Shown here: positions 11,859 through 23,392 of the stretch, piece by piece | Layout: each line of letters starts with the position of its first letter | Position numbering within the stretch: the first letter of the stretch is position 1 | Assembly (NCBI GenBank): GCA_010094025.1 | Contig: ML991773.1 | Span: 558,001-622,000 of the forward strand | Reading direction: 5' to 3' | Source of the DNA: Viridothelium virens | Lineage: Eukaryota > Ascomycota > Dothideomycetes > Trypetheliales > Trypetheliaceae | DNA: 64,000 nt | Position numbers and translations under genes: made by a program | Notes under the pieces: model-generated | The model's database searches: none | Told to the model about the DNA's origin: nothing | What the model saw: only the letters and a program-made list of their open reading frames with translations

Positions 11859-13343
11859 TCACTTCAGTTCGTTCAAGAACTTCTTTAGTGGCTCCTTCAC
11901 CTTCTCCTCGATCTTTTCCTTCAGACCATGATGCCCACCTCCAGGAGTACCACTGGGGCCAGGACCACCAGGACCGGATGGCATTGGCTGATCTCCGTGA
12001 AGACTCTCGCACATGGTCCCTACATGACCTCCCATGTCCGGCAAACTATCTCGGAATTCAAGAAGTTGGGCCCGAGCCTTGCGATTCTCCCAGCCGTCTG
12101 TTGGGTTGTCGGTCGCATGGAAGATGACGACCAACTGTTGACCAAATGGGATGAATGAGCAGTGACCCGGTCCATGGCAATGGGCTTGATCGCCGACGGA
12201 CTGCAGTAGGGGCTGATGCCACTTGTGCCAGCTATGAGGGTTGAGGGGATCACCACCTCTGTACTGTAAAACACCGAGTTTGTAGTCCCTCGTCCATGAC
12301 CCTGCGCAGCTATAGACTATGCCAATGAAGGAGCCGCGAGGATCCGCGAGCCATTGAGGACCCTCGTTAATGCCAGCATCGCCCGATCTCTCCCATGGAT
12401 TATCAGGACTGGAAATGAGGCTTGGTGGACTATCAGCCGAGATAGCGTCGTGCATGCGAGCTATGAAAAGCTGTTGCGTCTTCTCACTTTCCGGACGACC
12501 ATCCAATGGCCAGCCTGAGTAGACGTAGTACAGCGCATTGTCAATCCAGAATACGGTGCCGTCGATAGACCACTGCTGTGTAGGCATATTCCTAATAGGT
12601 CCAAACAACTCCCAATGACCACTCGTTGGTTCTTGTTGAGTAGATGGACCGCCTAGGACAATCATGCGGTGTGAACGATTGCCTTGGCCAGGTTGCGCTG
12701 CAGCGACGTAGACATACCAGCGGCCATTGATGGCATGCAGCTCGGGAGCCCATACGCCTTCCGACCAGTCAGAGCCAGGCTGCGGTTTCCTTGTTTTCTT
12801 GTTAGCATTGGCCACGATTGAGATCTTTGGATTGCATACCAAATCACGGTCTTGTTGACACCCGGGTGTTTGAAGTCAACCGGGTTGTCTGATGTCCAGA
12901 TCTCCACGCGGTCACCAGCCGTGAAAGTCTGAAAAACACTCAGCATAAGCTTTGAGGAAGTGAAAAGGAGCAATTGGATGTATACGTACCAAGTAGTAGC
13001 GGCCATGGGCTTCGTGGATATATGGATCCGGCGTGCTGTGAGGTGTAACGGTGACTGTGACATTACGGCGTACGCTGCCTAGTGGATGTTGCAAAGAACC
13101 GCTCATGGTGGATGAGCCACAGAATTGAAGTTCTGAATAGTTTGTCGGGAGTGCCGGCGTTGAAGTATTTGAGGCATTGTAACAGGTTTTGGTAGCGCTA
13201 ATACCAAGTACTGGTGGGTCGGTGGTAATGATGCAAGTGGGGCAGGGTGTGTCCGAGGGGTAGGTTTGGTCGACCAGCGCTAGGCCACTCACTTCGCTCA
13301 AGGCTAGTACCATGGAGCACAGGCAAATCGAAGTGAGTGACAT
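11859..13343 (-). CDS. Secreted glycoside hydrolase family 43 protein
   Basis: GH43 enzymes are five-bladed beta-propeller arabinanases, arabinofuranosidases and xylosidases that break down plant cell walls. Exons 12990-13343, 12840-12928 and 11859-12789 give 457 residues. The start is a signal peptide (MSLTSICLCSMVLALSEVSGLA). The three catalytic acids expected for the family are visible: Asp at about 106 in PDPYIHE, Asp at about 224 in QWSIDGTVFW, and Glu at about 290 in NEGPQW. WSEGVWAPELH is also typical. The second intron is only 50 bases, with branch site GCTAAC; its acceptor AAG restores the frame to KPQPGSDW. The ATG at 13343 is the first in frame; upstream only a GTG is open. The end is odd: a Gly/Pro linker followed by a charged, probably amphipathic helix (KEKIEEKVKEPLKKFLNELK). 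Substrate is not predictable from the sequence. Confidence 0.88.
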
Positions 13344-13709
13344 GACGTGGCGACTAATCACGCAGTAATTCACGTCAACCTACTGAGGGATAGAATTTTG
13401 TCGTTCATTGTGCATGAGAAGCTGGGTAGAACTGCGACCTGCTTCCTTCTACCGTGGTAGCTGCACTTTCCTTGCCTATGGTATGTTCGGAAATTGGTAT
13501 CGAGCTCGAGTCGGGGGCACAGATTACATCTGGAAGGTACCATGACCGTGTGCTTGAATGTTGTGACAGGTGCCCTCATAACGAGGATAAGAGGCTCGAT
13601 CATCTACTGACCATCTCAAGATAGCTGATTCACATCGCATCCTACCATGCAGAAAGAGGACGATAAAGATGAATGCACAAATAGACAGCAAGGGCCCGGA
13701 GTCTTTGCA
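13344..13709. other. GH43 promoter and GPI11 3' flank
   Basis: These 366 bases separate two minus-strand genes. A 77-codon minus-strand ORF at 13370-13603 has no recognisable content. Nothing else is seen. Confidence 0.5.
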
Positions 13710-14552
13710 CTAACTCAATTTTATTCTAGAGCCCTTGAACAAATAAGTACCAGCAAGCTTTCCAGCAACGCAGCCTAGATACGCTCCAGTAACTATTGTC
13801 ACCGGCCATTTCTGCCATTCGCGGTCCCTGTCTCAATGTCAGCAGATCCTCACGAGCTACATTACCCTCTTGTATGTCTCACCAATCAAGGGGGATTGGT
13901 ATTGCTCCAAGCCAGGCACCAGCTAATGTGCCTATCGCTGAACCAAAAACGTCGTCAAGAGGAGCTTGTAGTGCAACTATCTCTTGCCATGTCCCAGCAT
14001 CTACACCGTGGACATAAACCAAGGGGGAGGTTATGAGGAGAGACATGTGCGCCGCGCACAGAAGGGTATGTGCTTGATGCGTTGTGAATGGAGCTCCCAG
14101 GAGAACGAGCAGTATTGCAATAACGGGTGCACCAAATGCGAAGGATAGCACGAATGAAATGAGAGCTGGCTAAAGGTCTATTAGCCTTGAGAGATTCCAG
14201 CGAGTGACCGTTTGAAACTTACAACAATCCTATCGCCCAAATTCAGCTCGTTCTTCCCAGCCCCGGTCTTCTTTCGCTGACCCTGTCTAAGCGAAGCAGC
14301 CGTCGAACCCGTGCCTGCCACAGGTAAACAGGTTATGAGGTATGAGATCTGCAAGACGCTGAGAGGTAGCAGTCCGCTTGTCAAAGCCAAGACTGGATCG
14401 GCTACGATGGAACGGAATTGGAAAAAATAACCGGCTAGCAGGAGCATTGGATGGACATGAGTATATAGCCTAGCAGCATCCGTGGGCCGTATCTCAACGG
14501 GCCCCAGAATGGGCCCGACTGCGGTGGCCTTGCCAACCGTTTTGGTGCTCAT
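13710..14552 (-). CDS. GPI11: GPI ethanolamine-phosphate transferase subunit Gpi11 (PIG-F)
   Basis: Gpi11/PIG-F is the membrane partner of the enzymes that add phosphoethanolamine to GPI anchor precursors in the ER. Exons 14223-14552, 13883-14169 and 13710-13827 give 244 residues. Several hydrophobic spans are visible, including [14 protein letters not shown] and [20 protein letters not shown]. The family signature [17 protein letters not shown] sits at the end of exon 2. It continues through the splice into [18 protein letters not shown], which is the best single proof of the family. Without the third exon the gene would appear to lack its conserved C-terminus. All introns are GT..AG with the expected phases. 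The ATG at 14552 starts the frame; residues [21 protein letters not shown] lead into the first membrane span. Confidence 0.92.
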
Positions 14553-15080
14553 GCCAATGTGAATATGTTGATGTACTCAGGCGGAGGTTTTGCGGAGCTG
14601 CGTTCCCCTGAAGTGATCGACCGCGGAGAGGCTAAGAGGCTGAGGCTCTCCTACCCCTACTCTCGCCATCCCCTGCCTCCAACTACAATACTGCATATTG
14701 AAGCTTCGGTAGGCCTTCTACCGATCTCAACCACGGCAGTATTTGCTGTCATCGGTATTGCCTGTTTAATTCCACTACTTGGTTTACCAATCATGGGAGG
14801 CGTTGAGTTGACTCCTGAAGCCTACGGCTTTAACCTCGCTCTTTAGCAATTCCGGTCTTGGCGAAGCAATTGACAGGCTAAGAAGGTGCTCGTTGCTGCT
14901 CTGTTAAGCAATGGACTAACGCAATAGTCTTCACCTTGAAGTGAGCAGGATGTCTTACATATAAACCTTAACCTTGGCCAGTTATTTCTTTACTTGCTTC
15001 CTAAATTGTCCCTCCACCTCTGCTACACATATCTCGTAATATCTCTCTCAATATAGATATATTTTAGCATCACTCCTACG
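14553..15080. promoter_or_regulatory. Divergent intergenic region GPI11 / SDR
   Basis: These 528 bases lie between two divergent genes and hold both promoters. The 95-codon plus-strand ORF at 14559-14846 is considered chance. The last 60 bases before the SDR start are AT-rich, with TATA-like words near 15050-15065. Confidence 0.4.
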
Positions 15081-15864
15081 ATGACAGCTGAGGACATGGA
15101 CTCCAAACGAATCATATTGATTACTGGCTCGAATAGAGGCATTGGCCTAGCCATTGCTACACGGCTTGCGAAAAACTCTCCCAATGACCATTGTATTATC
15201 GGATCCCGCTCCAGATCAGATGGAGAAATTGCCATTGCAGAGCTTAGAGGCACGGGTACGACTGCATCTCTAGAAGCGCTGCAGCTCGATATCAATGACG
15301 ACAGCAGCATTCACGAAGCGATCAAATATCTCACCCGAGCATACGGTAGATTGGACATTCTGATCAACAATGCCGCAATCGCAAAGACCTTCAAGGCCGA
15401 TCCACAAAACCCTGAATTTGCAGCAACATACCGAACGAACTATTCCAACACTTACTTTACGAATGTAATCTCCACTGGCCTATTCACTGAGCTTATGCGT
15501 CCTTTGCTATACCAAGCAGCTCATCCACGAGTAATCAACGTGTCTTCTGCACGAGGTTCTCTTGGAAGGTTCAGCTGATGGAAAACTGCCACCAACAGTG
15601 AACGCAGCATACTCTATCAGCAAGACAGCTCTAAATGGACTGACCATTGAGATGCAAAAGACAGAGGATGCGCAGGGAGGCAAGATAAGATACTTCTTGG
15701 CCTGTCCAGGCCACTGTAAGACAGCGTTCAATGGGTACAGAGGACCTAAAGATCCCCTGGATGGCGCAAGAGTTGTACAGCACCTGGCACTAGCAGCCGA
15801 AGGCAGGTTTGATTTCGGATTTTATGAATACGAGGAGGATGAGATGAAGAAGGTGCCGTGGTAG
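15081..15864 (+). CDS. Short-chain dehydrogenase/reductase with an internal frameshift
   Basis: A classical SDR, an NAD(P)H-dependent oxidoreductase with a Rossmann fold. Visible parts are the nucleotide-binding TGSNRGIG near residue 15, LDINDD, the NNAA motif in LDILINNAAIAK, the catalytic Ser region RVINVSSARGSL, and the catalytic YSISK. The first 165 codons end at a TGA at 15576-15578, just after SSARGSL. The rest, from ADGKLPPTVNAAYSISK to the TAG at 15862-15864, lies in the next frame. No GT..AG intron of workable length and phase bridges the two, so a single +1 change (or -2) near 15560-15575 is the simplest reading. Apart from that the gene looks intact and of normal length (about 260 residues). 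It may be a recent pseudogene or a sequence error. The substrate is unknown. Confidence 0.75.
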
Positions 15865-16380
15865 AGAACGAGCAATAACGTGTATCAAAAACGGCTGAGA
15901 GTAGCGCTTAACTTTTCAGGCGCGAGTGTTTGGATTACATTAACTTCAAAATTTACATGTACTGCCGAAAGATAGTATATCACCTATGCGACATGCAGCG
16001 TCGAGACAAGTACTGCCACAGTGAGGCTGGGGACGCTACATCTAATGAACCCCCACATAGGAACTTTCCCTTTCCCCCACCTTTTTTTTTTGCGGAGCGC
16101 GGCACGCACTTGGTACGGAGCTGGATACACAGTGGCAATTTCTTTGAGTCCTTGGCAAGTAACACACGATCTAGGGCTGGTGGTACAGTGCTCAATATAT
16201 AGAGAGCTTGATTTGACAAAGATTGCTGCTGGCGCATCCAGTGCAAGCCAAGATATCCCGACCTCGCAATCGCCAAACCGACACCAGCGCAATCTCTATC
16301 TTAGAAAGCAGAGGCTACCAAAGCAGGGATTTGTTTCGACCACAGACTAGCCATTGGAGACCCGCCTCTCTAATACGACT
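15865..16380. other. Intergenic region before HCS1
   Basis: These 516 bases hold the SDR 3' flank and the helicase promoter, with a C-then-T homopolymer stretch near 16075-16092. The short overlapping ORFs on both strands carry no conserved content. Confidence 0.45.
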
Positions 16381-18877
16381 ATGGCACCCGTCGCCATCCC
16401 CACATTCGCGTCCCACCAGCTCAACCTCCTCTCAGCCGAGCTCGCCGCCGAGACGTCTGCCACCGCCCTCCTCACCTCCACGCACTCGCCCTCTGCCCTC
16501 TCTCGCGCCGGTCTCGCCATCACGAACCTGGTAATCGACTCCCAGCGAACCGGATTGGGCGGCAAGACCGTCGTCCAGCTGGGAAGAGATAGTGCCGTTG
16601 GCGTGAGCGGGAAAGACAAAGGTGGCAAGAGCTCGAAGTCTGACGCAGCGAGAGATGCGAGCGATGCGGCTGGATTGGGGGAGCATGGGATACGCGTCGG
16701 GGATGTGGTGGGCATTGGGCAGCAGCCCAAGGGCGCGGAGAAGAAGAAGGCGAAATCGGAGTTGGAGAAGAGTAGGGTTGAAGGTGTGGTAGTTAAAGTT
16801 CGACAGGATGCCATTGAGGTGGCAGTGGAAAAGGAAGATGATGCTGAAGGATTGCTAGGCGGTTCGAAACTCTGGATGTGGGTTTCCTGCCTTTACGTTG
16901 CGCTGCTGTCTATAGCACGGTCGATGCTAATAGTGAAATTTATGTATATAGCGTCAAACTTGCGAATGAAATTACATACAAGAGGTATGCAAAGAACATA
17001 CAATATTCGCCAACCGTCCGGTCTTGTACTTGCAGCGTTGACACTTGTATCGTTCAGAATGAACCAAACCATGACCTACCTGGAGAAGATGGAGGAAGCA
17101 GAATACACACCATTTATTCGTGTCTTATTTGGTCTCGATTCTGTCACGCCAGTCCCACCGGACATAGACTTGCCTTCGAGCGACTATGCGAAGATAGTAT
17201 GGGACAATCCTCATCTCAACGACTCCCAGAAATCAGCAATTCGGTTCGCTCTTGCCTCTCGCGAGATAGCTCTCATCCATGGTCCACCAGGCACGGGAAA
17301 GACATATACCATCATTGAGCTGATTCTGCAATTGCTCGCGCGCAAGCAGCGGGTTCTCGTGTGTGGCCCCTCTAATATTTCCGTTGACAATATTGTAGAA
17401 AGACTAGCACCCCATGGCCTACCACTCGTTCGGCTGGGACATCCCGCCCGATTGTTGCCCTCAGTCTTAGCTCATAGCCTAGATGTGCTTACTCGGACAA
17501 GCGAGGCAGCAGCTATTGTGCGTGACGTGGCAAAGGAGATGGATGCAAAGCAAGCCAGTATAAAGAAGACCAAGAGCGGGAGAGAACGTCGGGAGATCTA
17601 TTCCGTGCTCAGAGAGCTGAGAAAAGAGTATCGAGAGAGGGAGCGAGGATGCGTAGATCAACTAATACACCAGAGTAAGGTAGTGCTTGCCACTCTGCAC
17701 GGTGCAGGTGGATTTCATCTCAAAGGTCAGCAATTCGATGTTGTTATCATCGACGAGGCAAGCCAAGCACTTGAAGCACAGTGTTGGGTTCCCTTACTGC
17801 GGGCGAAAAAGGTGGTGCTTGCAGGGGATCATCTGCAATTGCCTCCAACGGTCAAAAGCTTGAACGTCAAAGAGAAAAGTAAGACAGGTAATGCAGAACA
17901 GGCAAAGGCCGACGGAAAAAATGGGGAGGATGGACTTGGGCAAACGCAATCGAAGACAAAAGGTGGTACGCTTGAGACGACGATGTTCGACAGGCTTTTG
18001 CGACTCTACGGGCCGTCAGTAAAGAGGATGTTAACAGTGCAATATCGAATGCATGAGCAGATAATGACGTTTCCTTCTGAGGAACTGTATGAAGGAAAGC
18101 TTGTCGCAGCAGAGGACGTCAAGTCCAGATTGCTAAAAGACCTTCCGTATGAAGTTATGGAGACGGATGAGACGAAAGAAGCACTAGTCTTCTTGGATAC
18201 ACAGGGTGGCGATTTTCCGGAGAAGACTGAGGCAGATGATGGAGGTAAAAGCCTGCTGGGGGACAGTAAAAGCAACGAAATGGAGGCACTATTGGTAGGG
18301 ATGCAGGTGAAGAGGCTGGTAGAGGCAGGGGTCAAAGCCACTGATATCGCGGTGATTACTCCCTATAATGGACAGGTCTGTCACACGACAATTCCGGATA
18401 AGGTCCGAAAGGTACTAATACGTCGAAAGCTCAGCATCTTATCGCGCAGCTTGAAGGAAGCTTATCCAGGCATTGAGCTCGGTAGCGTGGATGGGTTTCA
18501 GGGAAGAGAGAAGGAAGCAGTCATCGTGAGTCTGGTTCGTAGCAATCCAGAGCATGAAGTCGGTTTTCTAGGAGAGAAGCGCCGGCTTAATGGTAAGCTG
18601 TGGTCGATTCTGTCGCAAATCTACGAGTCTGCTGACGAGGAGGTAGTGGCCATGACACGGCCGAAGAGGCATCTGTGTGTGATTGGAGATTCAGAAACGG
18701 TTTCTCGGTGAGTGGAAAGTCTTGTCTCGGAGACTTGTGACTAGAGACGAAACGGGACGCTGATTAATAGATCTCATCTACAGGGGTAGTAACTTTCTTG
18801 CTCGATGGATGGCCTTTTTAGAAGAGCATGCAGACTTGCGATATCCCAATTTAGCCGATCTCCATGTTGACGGCTGA
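16381..18877 (+). CDS. HCS1: DNA helicase A / SMUBP-2-type superfamily 1 helicase
   Basis: An Upf1-like SF1 helicase related to yeast Hcs1 (DNA polymerase alpha-associated helicase A) and human IGHMBP2. Exons 16381-16877, 16952-16984, 17058-18375, 18430-18592, 18647-18707 and 18784-18877 give 721 residues. Motif I is GPPGTGKT at about residues 252-259, motif II DEAS in VVIIDEASQALE near 408, then AGDHLQLPPT, QYRMHEQI, ITPYNGQ and the late motifs GSVDGFQGREKEAVIVSLVRSN and VAMTRPKRHLCVIGD. Splicing exon 2 (33 bases) restores the family run LWIVKLANEITYKRMNQTM. The real ATG is at 16381 (GACTATGGCACC); the frame is open slightly upstream only from a TTG. The frame also stays open through the first five exons if introns are kept, so an unspliced reading would look like one long ORF. 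Confidence 0.92.
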
Positions 18878-20440
18878 TCTGGATCATTGTCAATCGGACA
18901 GGAACGCTCTGGGTCAAAGTCGCAGGAGAGTGCCCGAAATGGAGTTCACCACTACAGGGTACCCTGCTCGCATGAAGCGACTGGCCGAGTCCAATAATGC
19001 TCCTGGTTCGGTTATCTTCCCTTCAGCGACGAGCTACGGTTTGATATCGCTAGTCAGGGACGACAACCGTGTATCGGCGTATGGAGGCGAAGGCACGCAT
19101 GATGCAGCTTGAGATTAAGAACGGCTGATGCTGAGTTTGACGCGGCGAGTGGTAAGTTGAATGAATATGGAGGAGGAAGACCGTTGGTCTAGTATCCTGG
19201 TTCTGATGCATGATTGGCCGAGCACTCAGAGGGGACTCCGTAGAATAGCTAGGCGGAGGGGAGATTTTATGCAGCCCGATATCAGGCACAGTCAATGCTG
19301 AATGCAATGCATCGGTGGTGCACTCCAGGGGATCCGCGTGACGAGCGGCACAGGCACGGCGGCCCGCAGATGTGGTGCTTGTTCGACCTGCTGGCGGTGC
19401 TGGACCCCAGCCGTGAGGCCTGAGACAGGCCAGCCTCTCGCCCCTCTGCTCCTGGTGTGGGTGGTGGAGGGACACTTTCTCCCGTGCCTCCCCGCTGCGT
19501 TGTCTCTTCTGCTCTCGCCGTCGCTGTGTCCCGTACATTGCTTGGTACCTTGGGTCTCGACGAGTGGGCCCCTACCGGTAGTCTGGTGAGTGGCGACACG
19601 AATCATTCAAAGGGTCTGGAGGAGGTCGTGAACAGGTCCACCAATGAGACAATGGTGATTGAAACGACATCGTGCCCGTCCCTTTGACTCTGGTGCACAT
19701 CATCGGTAGCAGTTGTCCGTGCTGAGGACGTTGACGAATGACCCTGCAATCGATCTGCCAATGCCCTTCTGAAACGGTGTTGGACTGGGCGGAACGAACA
19801 GGGCGCGGCGTTTGGAGAGCCGGGGGCCATGTTCTAACGCGGACTACTGCACACCACCATGGAATCTATCTCCCTTCTGGTGTGGGGCAGCGTGCTCGAG
19901 CTGCATCTCTTCGTCTTTTTTGTGTATCAATTCTCGCGAGGGCGCAAGCCTCCACCATTCGTGCTTTCCTTCATACGCTTAGAGCCTCCGGACTGAGGAC
20001 TCCCTCTCTCAAAAGCTGGACTCGCTACCGCACTTCACGTACACCTCTCTCCTCTTTATCTGTTTCCAGACGCCGCTTGTCGGCCTTCATATTCCCCCTC
20101 TGTCCACTGGGACCCGTCCGTTACCCTCCGTTCTCTTCCATCACTGACGCTTCTTTTCTTGGCTACTCGCTAGTACCATCCCGTTTCTTTTTGAGCTTCT
20201 CTGGCAAGAGCCATGAGCTCGACCCCGATTTACGCCGCGGCGACTGGCTTCTACCGCCCATGATATTTACTCGCTCATTTGTCTTGCTCCTTGAACAACG
20301 TTATTGTCTCTCCTTGGCTATGCTGTAAATGCTACACATAATTCCGGTCTTTTCAGTTCCCCTACAGTGCATGAACGTTTCCTAGTATTATAACCGATCT
20401 CATTGACTTAATTATCCAAGCAGTAGTTTAAGTGAAAGTT
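18878..20440. other. Long intergenic region upstream of the coiled-coil protein gene
   Basis: These 1.56 kb contain only overlapping ORFs without conserved content. The part from about 19900 to 20300 is pyrimidine-rich on the plus strand and is likely promoter and 5' UTR of the gene starting at 20441. It includes a short open frame (19738-20328) that could act as an upstream ORF. No RNA gene or element is seen. Confidence 0.4.
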
Positions 20441-22847
20441 ATGGCAGCAGCTCGCGCATCGAGAGTCTTTGGTGATGAGAAGCCACTGCAACGTTCAAGC
20501 TCAAAAGCTGATGCTATCCGCCGTGGGACCCTCCGCATTAGCGGGCCTATTTCTACGGATACTGACTTCGAGGAAGATGGACAAACACCGGACCGAAGTT
20601 CCGTGTCCTTGCGTGTTCACGAAGCCATCACGGAGAAGAGATCCCAATTACTGCGAGATGCCAGCCCAGAGGTGACAACAGCTCCAGATGTTGAGGGACA
20701 AAACCAGCAGGCTGCGGATAGCCTGGAGCCTCCGCGTCAACGAGATCAGAACTCCGTCGCCCTGAGGGACACAACGTATTCAAACGGCTATGCTTCAACG
20801 TATAGTCATCCCTACTCAATGAATACCGACCCCAACTCGGTTCGAGTATCGCCTAAAGACGACGCGAAGACGGATTCGGGGAGAAAGGCCAAAGGTGGCT
20901 CCTTCAGAGCCGCGGTGCGCCGGTTGTTTGGTCGAAAGCCAAAGCCAGTCCAGTCGACACCGACTCGACACGGCTACCACCGCAGTGTGAGTGTCTTTCA
21001 GCAATGTAATTTCTTCAAGAGTTTCTGATCAAATATAGGATCCTGGCGCGCTGCTTAGACCAGCTCAGACCCCACAGCCCTCCTCGACTCCACAACGTTC
21101 CTTTTCTATGCCGATACGCGATATTACACCCTCAGTAGCTCTCCAGTCACATTCGCCCGCTGTACAATTCCCGCATAGCAAAGAGCTGAAGCCGCTCGAC
21201 TTAAGACCTACAATCCGACAACATTCACCCCGTCGAAGGGCCACTTTAGGCAGCACAGCTCCAAAGCGGGACAACTCAACTTCACTTCCGAAGTCCTTTG
21301 ACGATCCCTTTTGGGACTCGATAGTGCCAGTCGAAGAACGTGATATTGGCTTAGCAGTGACAAGCGGTAGCAATCCCAAGAGACGGTCAAGAAGTGCTGG
21401 TGCTCTACGAGACATTAGCAGGGTCCAGGTCGAGAGCTCAGGTAGGCGCCGCAGTGAGGAGATCAGATATTGGCGGGCATCGACGGATGGAAGACCAATG
21501 AGCGGGGAGAGTCGGTATTCTGGCATTGCGTTTGGGTCAAACGGTCCTGAAAGGAAGGTCAATCGTATGCATTATAGAGATGCCAGTGACGAGCATGCCC
21601 AGCCGGCTAGTCCACGACATGGACGTATCTTCAACTTTCGACCAATGAACGAGGAGATAGAAGAAGTTGGTCAACATTCGCCAGACAACGGTAGTGGTCA
21701 TAAAAGCGTTATTAGAACGTCAGTACCAGAAGGGCCAGAGGACGACAACAGCCTCTTACCACAAGAGTCGACGGACGTTTCTAGCACCAAACAAATGCAA
21801 CGTCAAACTCTCGAGGAAGGCTCGAGCGAATGGACGCGATCCCAGTCGCCGTCTCTGCACAACTTCTACGACGAAAGCTCGCAAGACGCAGCGTCTCCTC
21901 GCGGATCTGGACAAAGATCTGGCGCACCCAATGTGCCGTCACCGAACTCCAAAGGCCACGGACAGACGCCGAAACTTGATCCAGCTCCAACCCTCATTAC
22001 TTCGATACCAGGAGGACGACTCAAAAACAATGCTCAAGAGGGCGGTCATTTTTCGGGTAAAAATGACGTGCCTAGGCTTGACGACACTGCGACTTATCAG
22101 CAAGATGTCCACCGTACACCAGAGAAGACAAATGAAAAGTTCGGGCAGTCCTATGCAGAGGACTACATCGGTCTGATCAATCGTCAGCTTCCGCCAGAAA
22201 TGCCCAGTCCGCTTTCGCCTGGGACGTCCACAACCTTCGAAGCCATCAGCAATGTACTTGCACACGAGCGCGCTGCCCGGAAGGAGCTCGAGAGACTCGT
22301 GTATGACTTGAAGCGCGAAGTTGCAGAGTTGCGTTCGATGATGGAGAGAAGGACACGATTGTCAGCGTACGGTGAAAGGAATACACATGACGAGATGCGA
22401 ACATATCGATCGCATAGTTCGGAGACCATGGATGCGAGGAAAACTCTGGACAGGTTGGAGGGCTATGGCAGGCATGACGATCAGAGGGTCACAGTGATCA
22501 GAAGCCGCTTTTCGGGGTTTGACAGTGTGGATGATAGCAATGGTGGGACGGCCGACGAGGATGACAGAGCCGATGACAACGACGGTGATGACGATACGCG
22601 TGGTCCACCAACCTCATCAGGACAAGAGGAGCAGACGCGGGAGGGAGTGGAACAAATAATCCACCACCGCAGCCAGTCTGCTCCTTCAACCGACATGGAG
22701 AGTCCGAGTTCGGAAGCATTCGAAACTCCGAGAGAGGAAGCAAGTGGTTATGCCTACGCGTACGATGCTGATGATGACGACGTTTCACGGAAGCCTATGC
22801 ACTCTGTCGGCGCGAGGGTTCCTGTTGTTGTGGGCGGAATGTTTTGA
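20441..22847 (+). CDS. Unrecognised Ser/Arg-rich protein with a C-terminal coiled coil
   Basis: Exons 20441-20986 and 21039-22847, joined by a 52-base GT..AG intron in phase 0, give 784 residues. Most of the chain looks disordered: Ser, Arg, Asp and Pro are frequent, with many possible phosphorylation sites (for example SFRAAVRRLFGRKPKP, which resembles a short basic amphipathic patch). A single clear ordered part is a coiled coil near residues 580-625, ISNVLAHERAARKELERL followed by VYDLKREVAELRSMMER. After it comes an acidic run (DEDDRADDNDGDDD) and a disordered end. The ATG at 20441 has good context (GTTATGGCAG). I do not recognise a named family. The composition would fit a cortical or cytoskeletal adaptor, but that is only a guess. 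Confidence 0.75.
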
Positions 22848-23392
22848 TTGCATGATGTCTGACGAAATGCACATGCTGTACGCTGTGCAGACGGCATGAG
22901 AAACGTCTTAACTGTTTGAAGATTCATTTGTCCAGATGGGAGCGTTGGAGATACCCATGTGTTTACCCTTGTAATCGTCAGACCTTCGAAGCATGTATTA
23001 GCCTAATTACTTGTAGGCAGCAATATTCGTGTACATTGATGTTCAAGGTTGCCCTAGATGATCGTTTACTCCGCGCTGCGATTGGCCCGTTCGCATGCTT
23101 AAAGCGAAGAAGCTCTGAGTGCGAGGTACTTGGTCGAACTTGGTCGTACTTGCCCGGGAGGCACGGGAGGATTCCAGCCAGCTCTCAACTCCGTGTCCGA
23201 TTCTCCGTTCCTACCTTAAACACCGCCTTCCGGTTGCGTACACGTGCGGAAAACAATATATACAATCACGTATCCTTTGCTAATTTATGCTCAATCATCA
23301 AGAATGCATTGTCGTCCTTCTCTTCCTGGACATCTCCGCTGGGAAGCTCCGGATGCACTGTCCCATATTCCGTTCGTCCACTATCACCTGAG
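22848..23392. promoter_or_regulatory. Upstream region of the Zn2Cys6 regulator
   Basis: These 545 bases hold the 3' flank of the coiled-coil gene and the promoter of the regulator. The frame of the regulator stays open upstream to 22916, but that extension looks non-coding. No repeat or RNA gene is seen. Confidence 0.4.

Noticed and set aside
14559-14846. 95-codon ORF with a hydrophobic stretch
   Set aside because: It lies in a divergent promoter, with no family resemblance and no splice continuation.
15562-15864. Downstream half of the SDR as a separate gene
   Set aside because: It starts only with TTG and contains the SDR's own catalytic YxxxK, so it belongs to the frameshifted SDR.
19050-19606. 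Overlapping minus- and plus-strand ORFs of about 95-160 codons
   Set aside because: No conserved content; mutual shadows in a GC-rich stretch.
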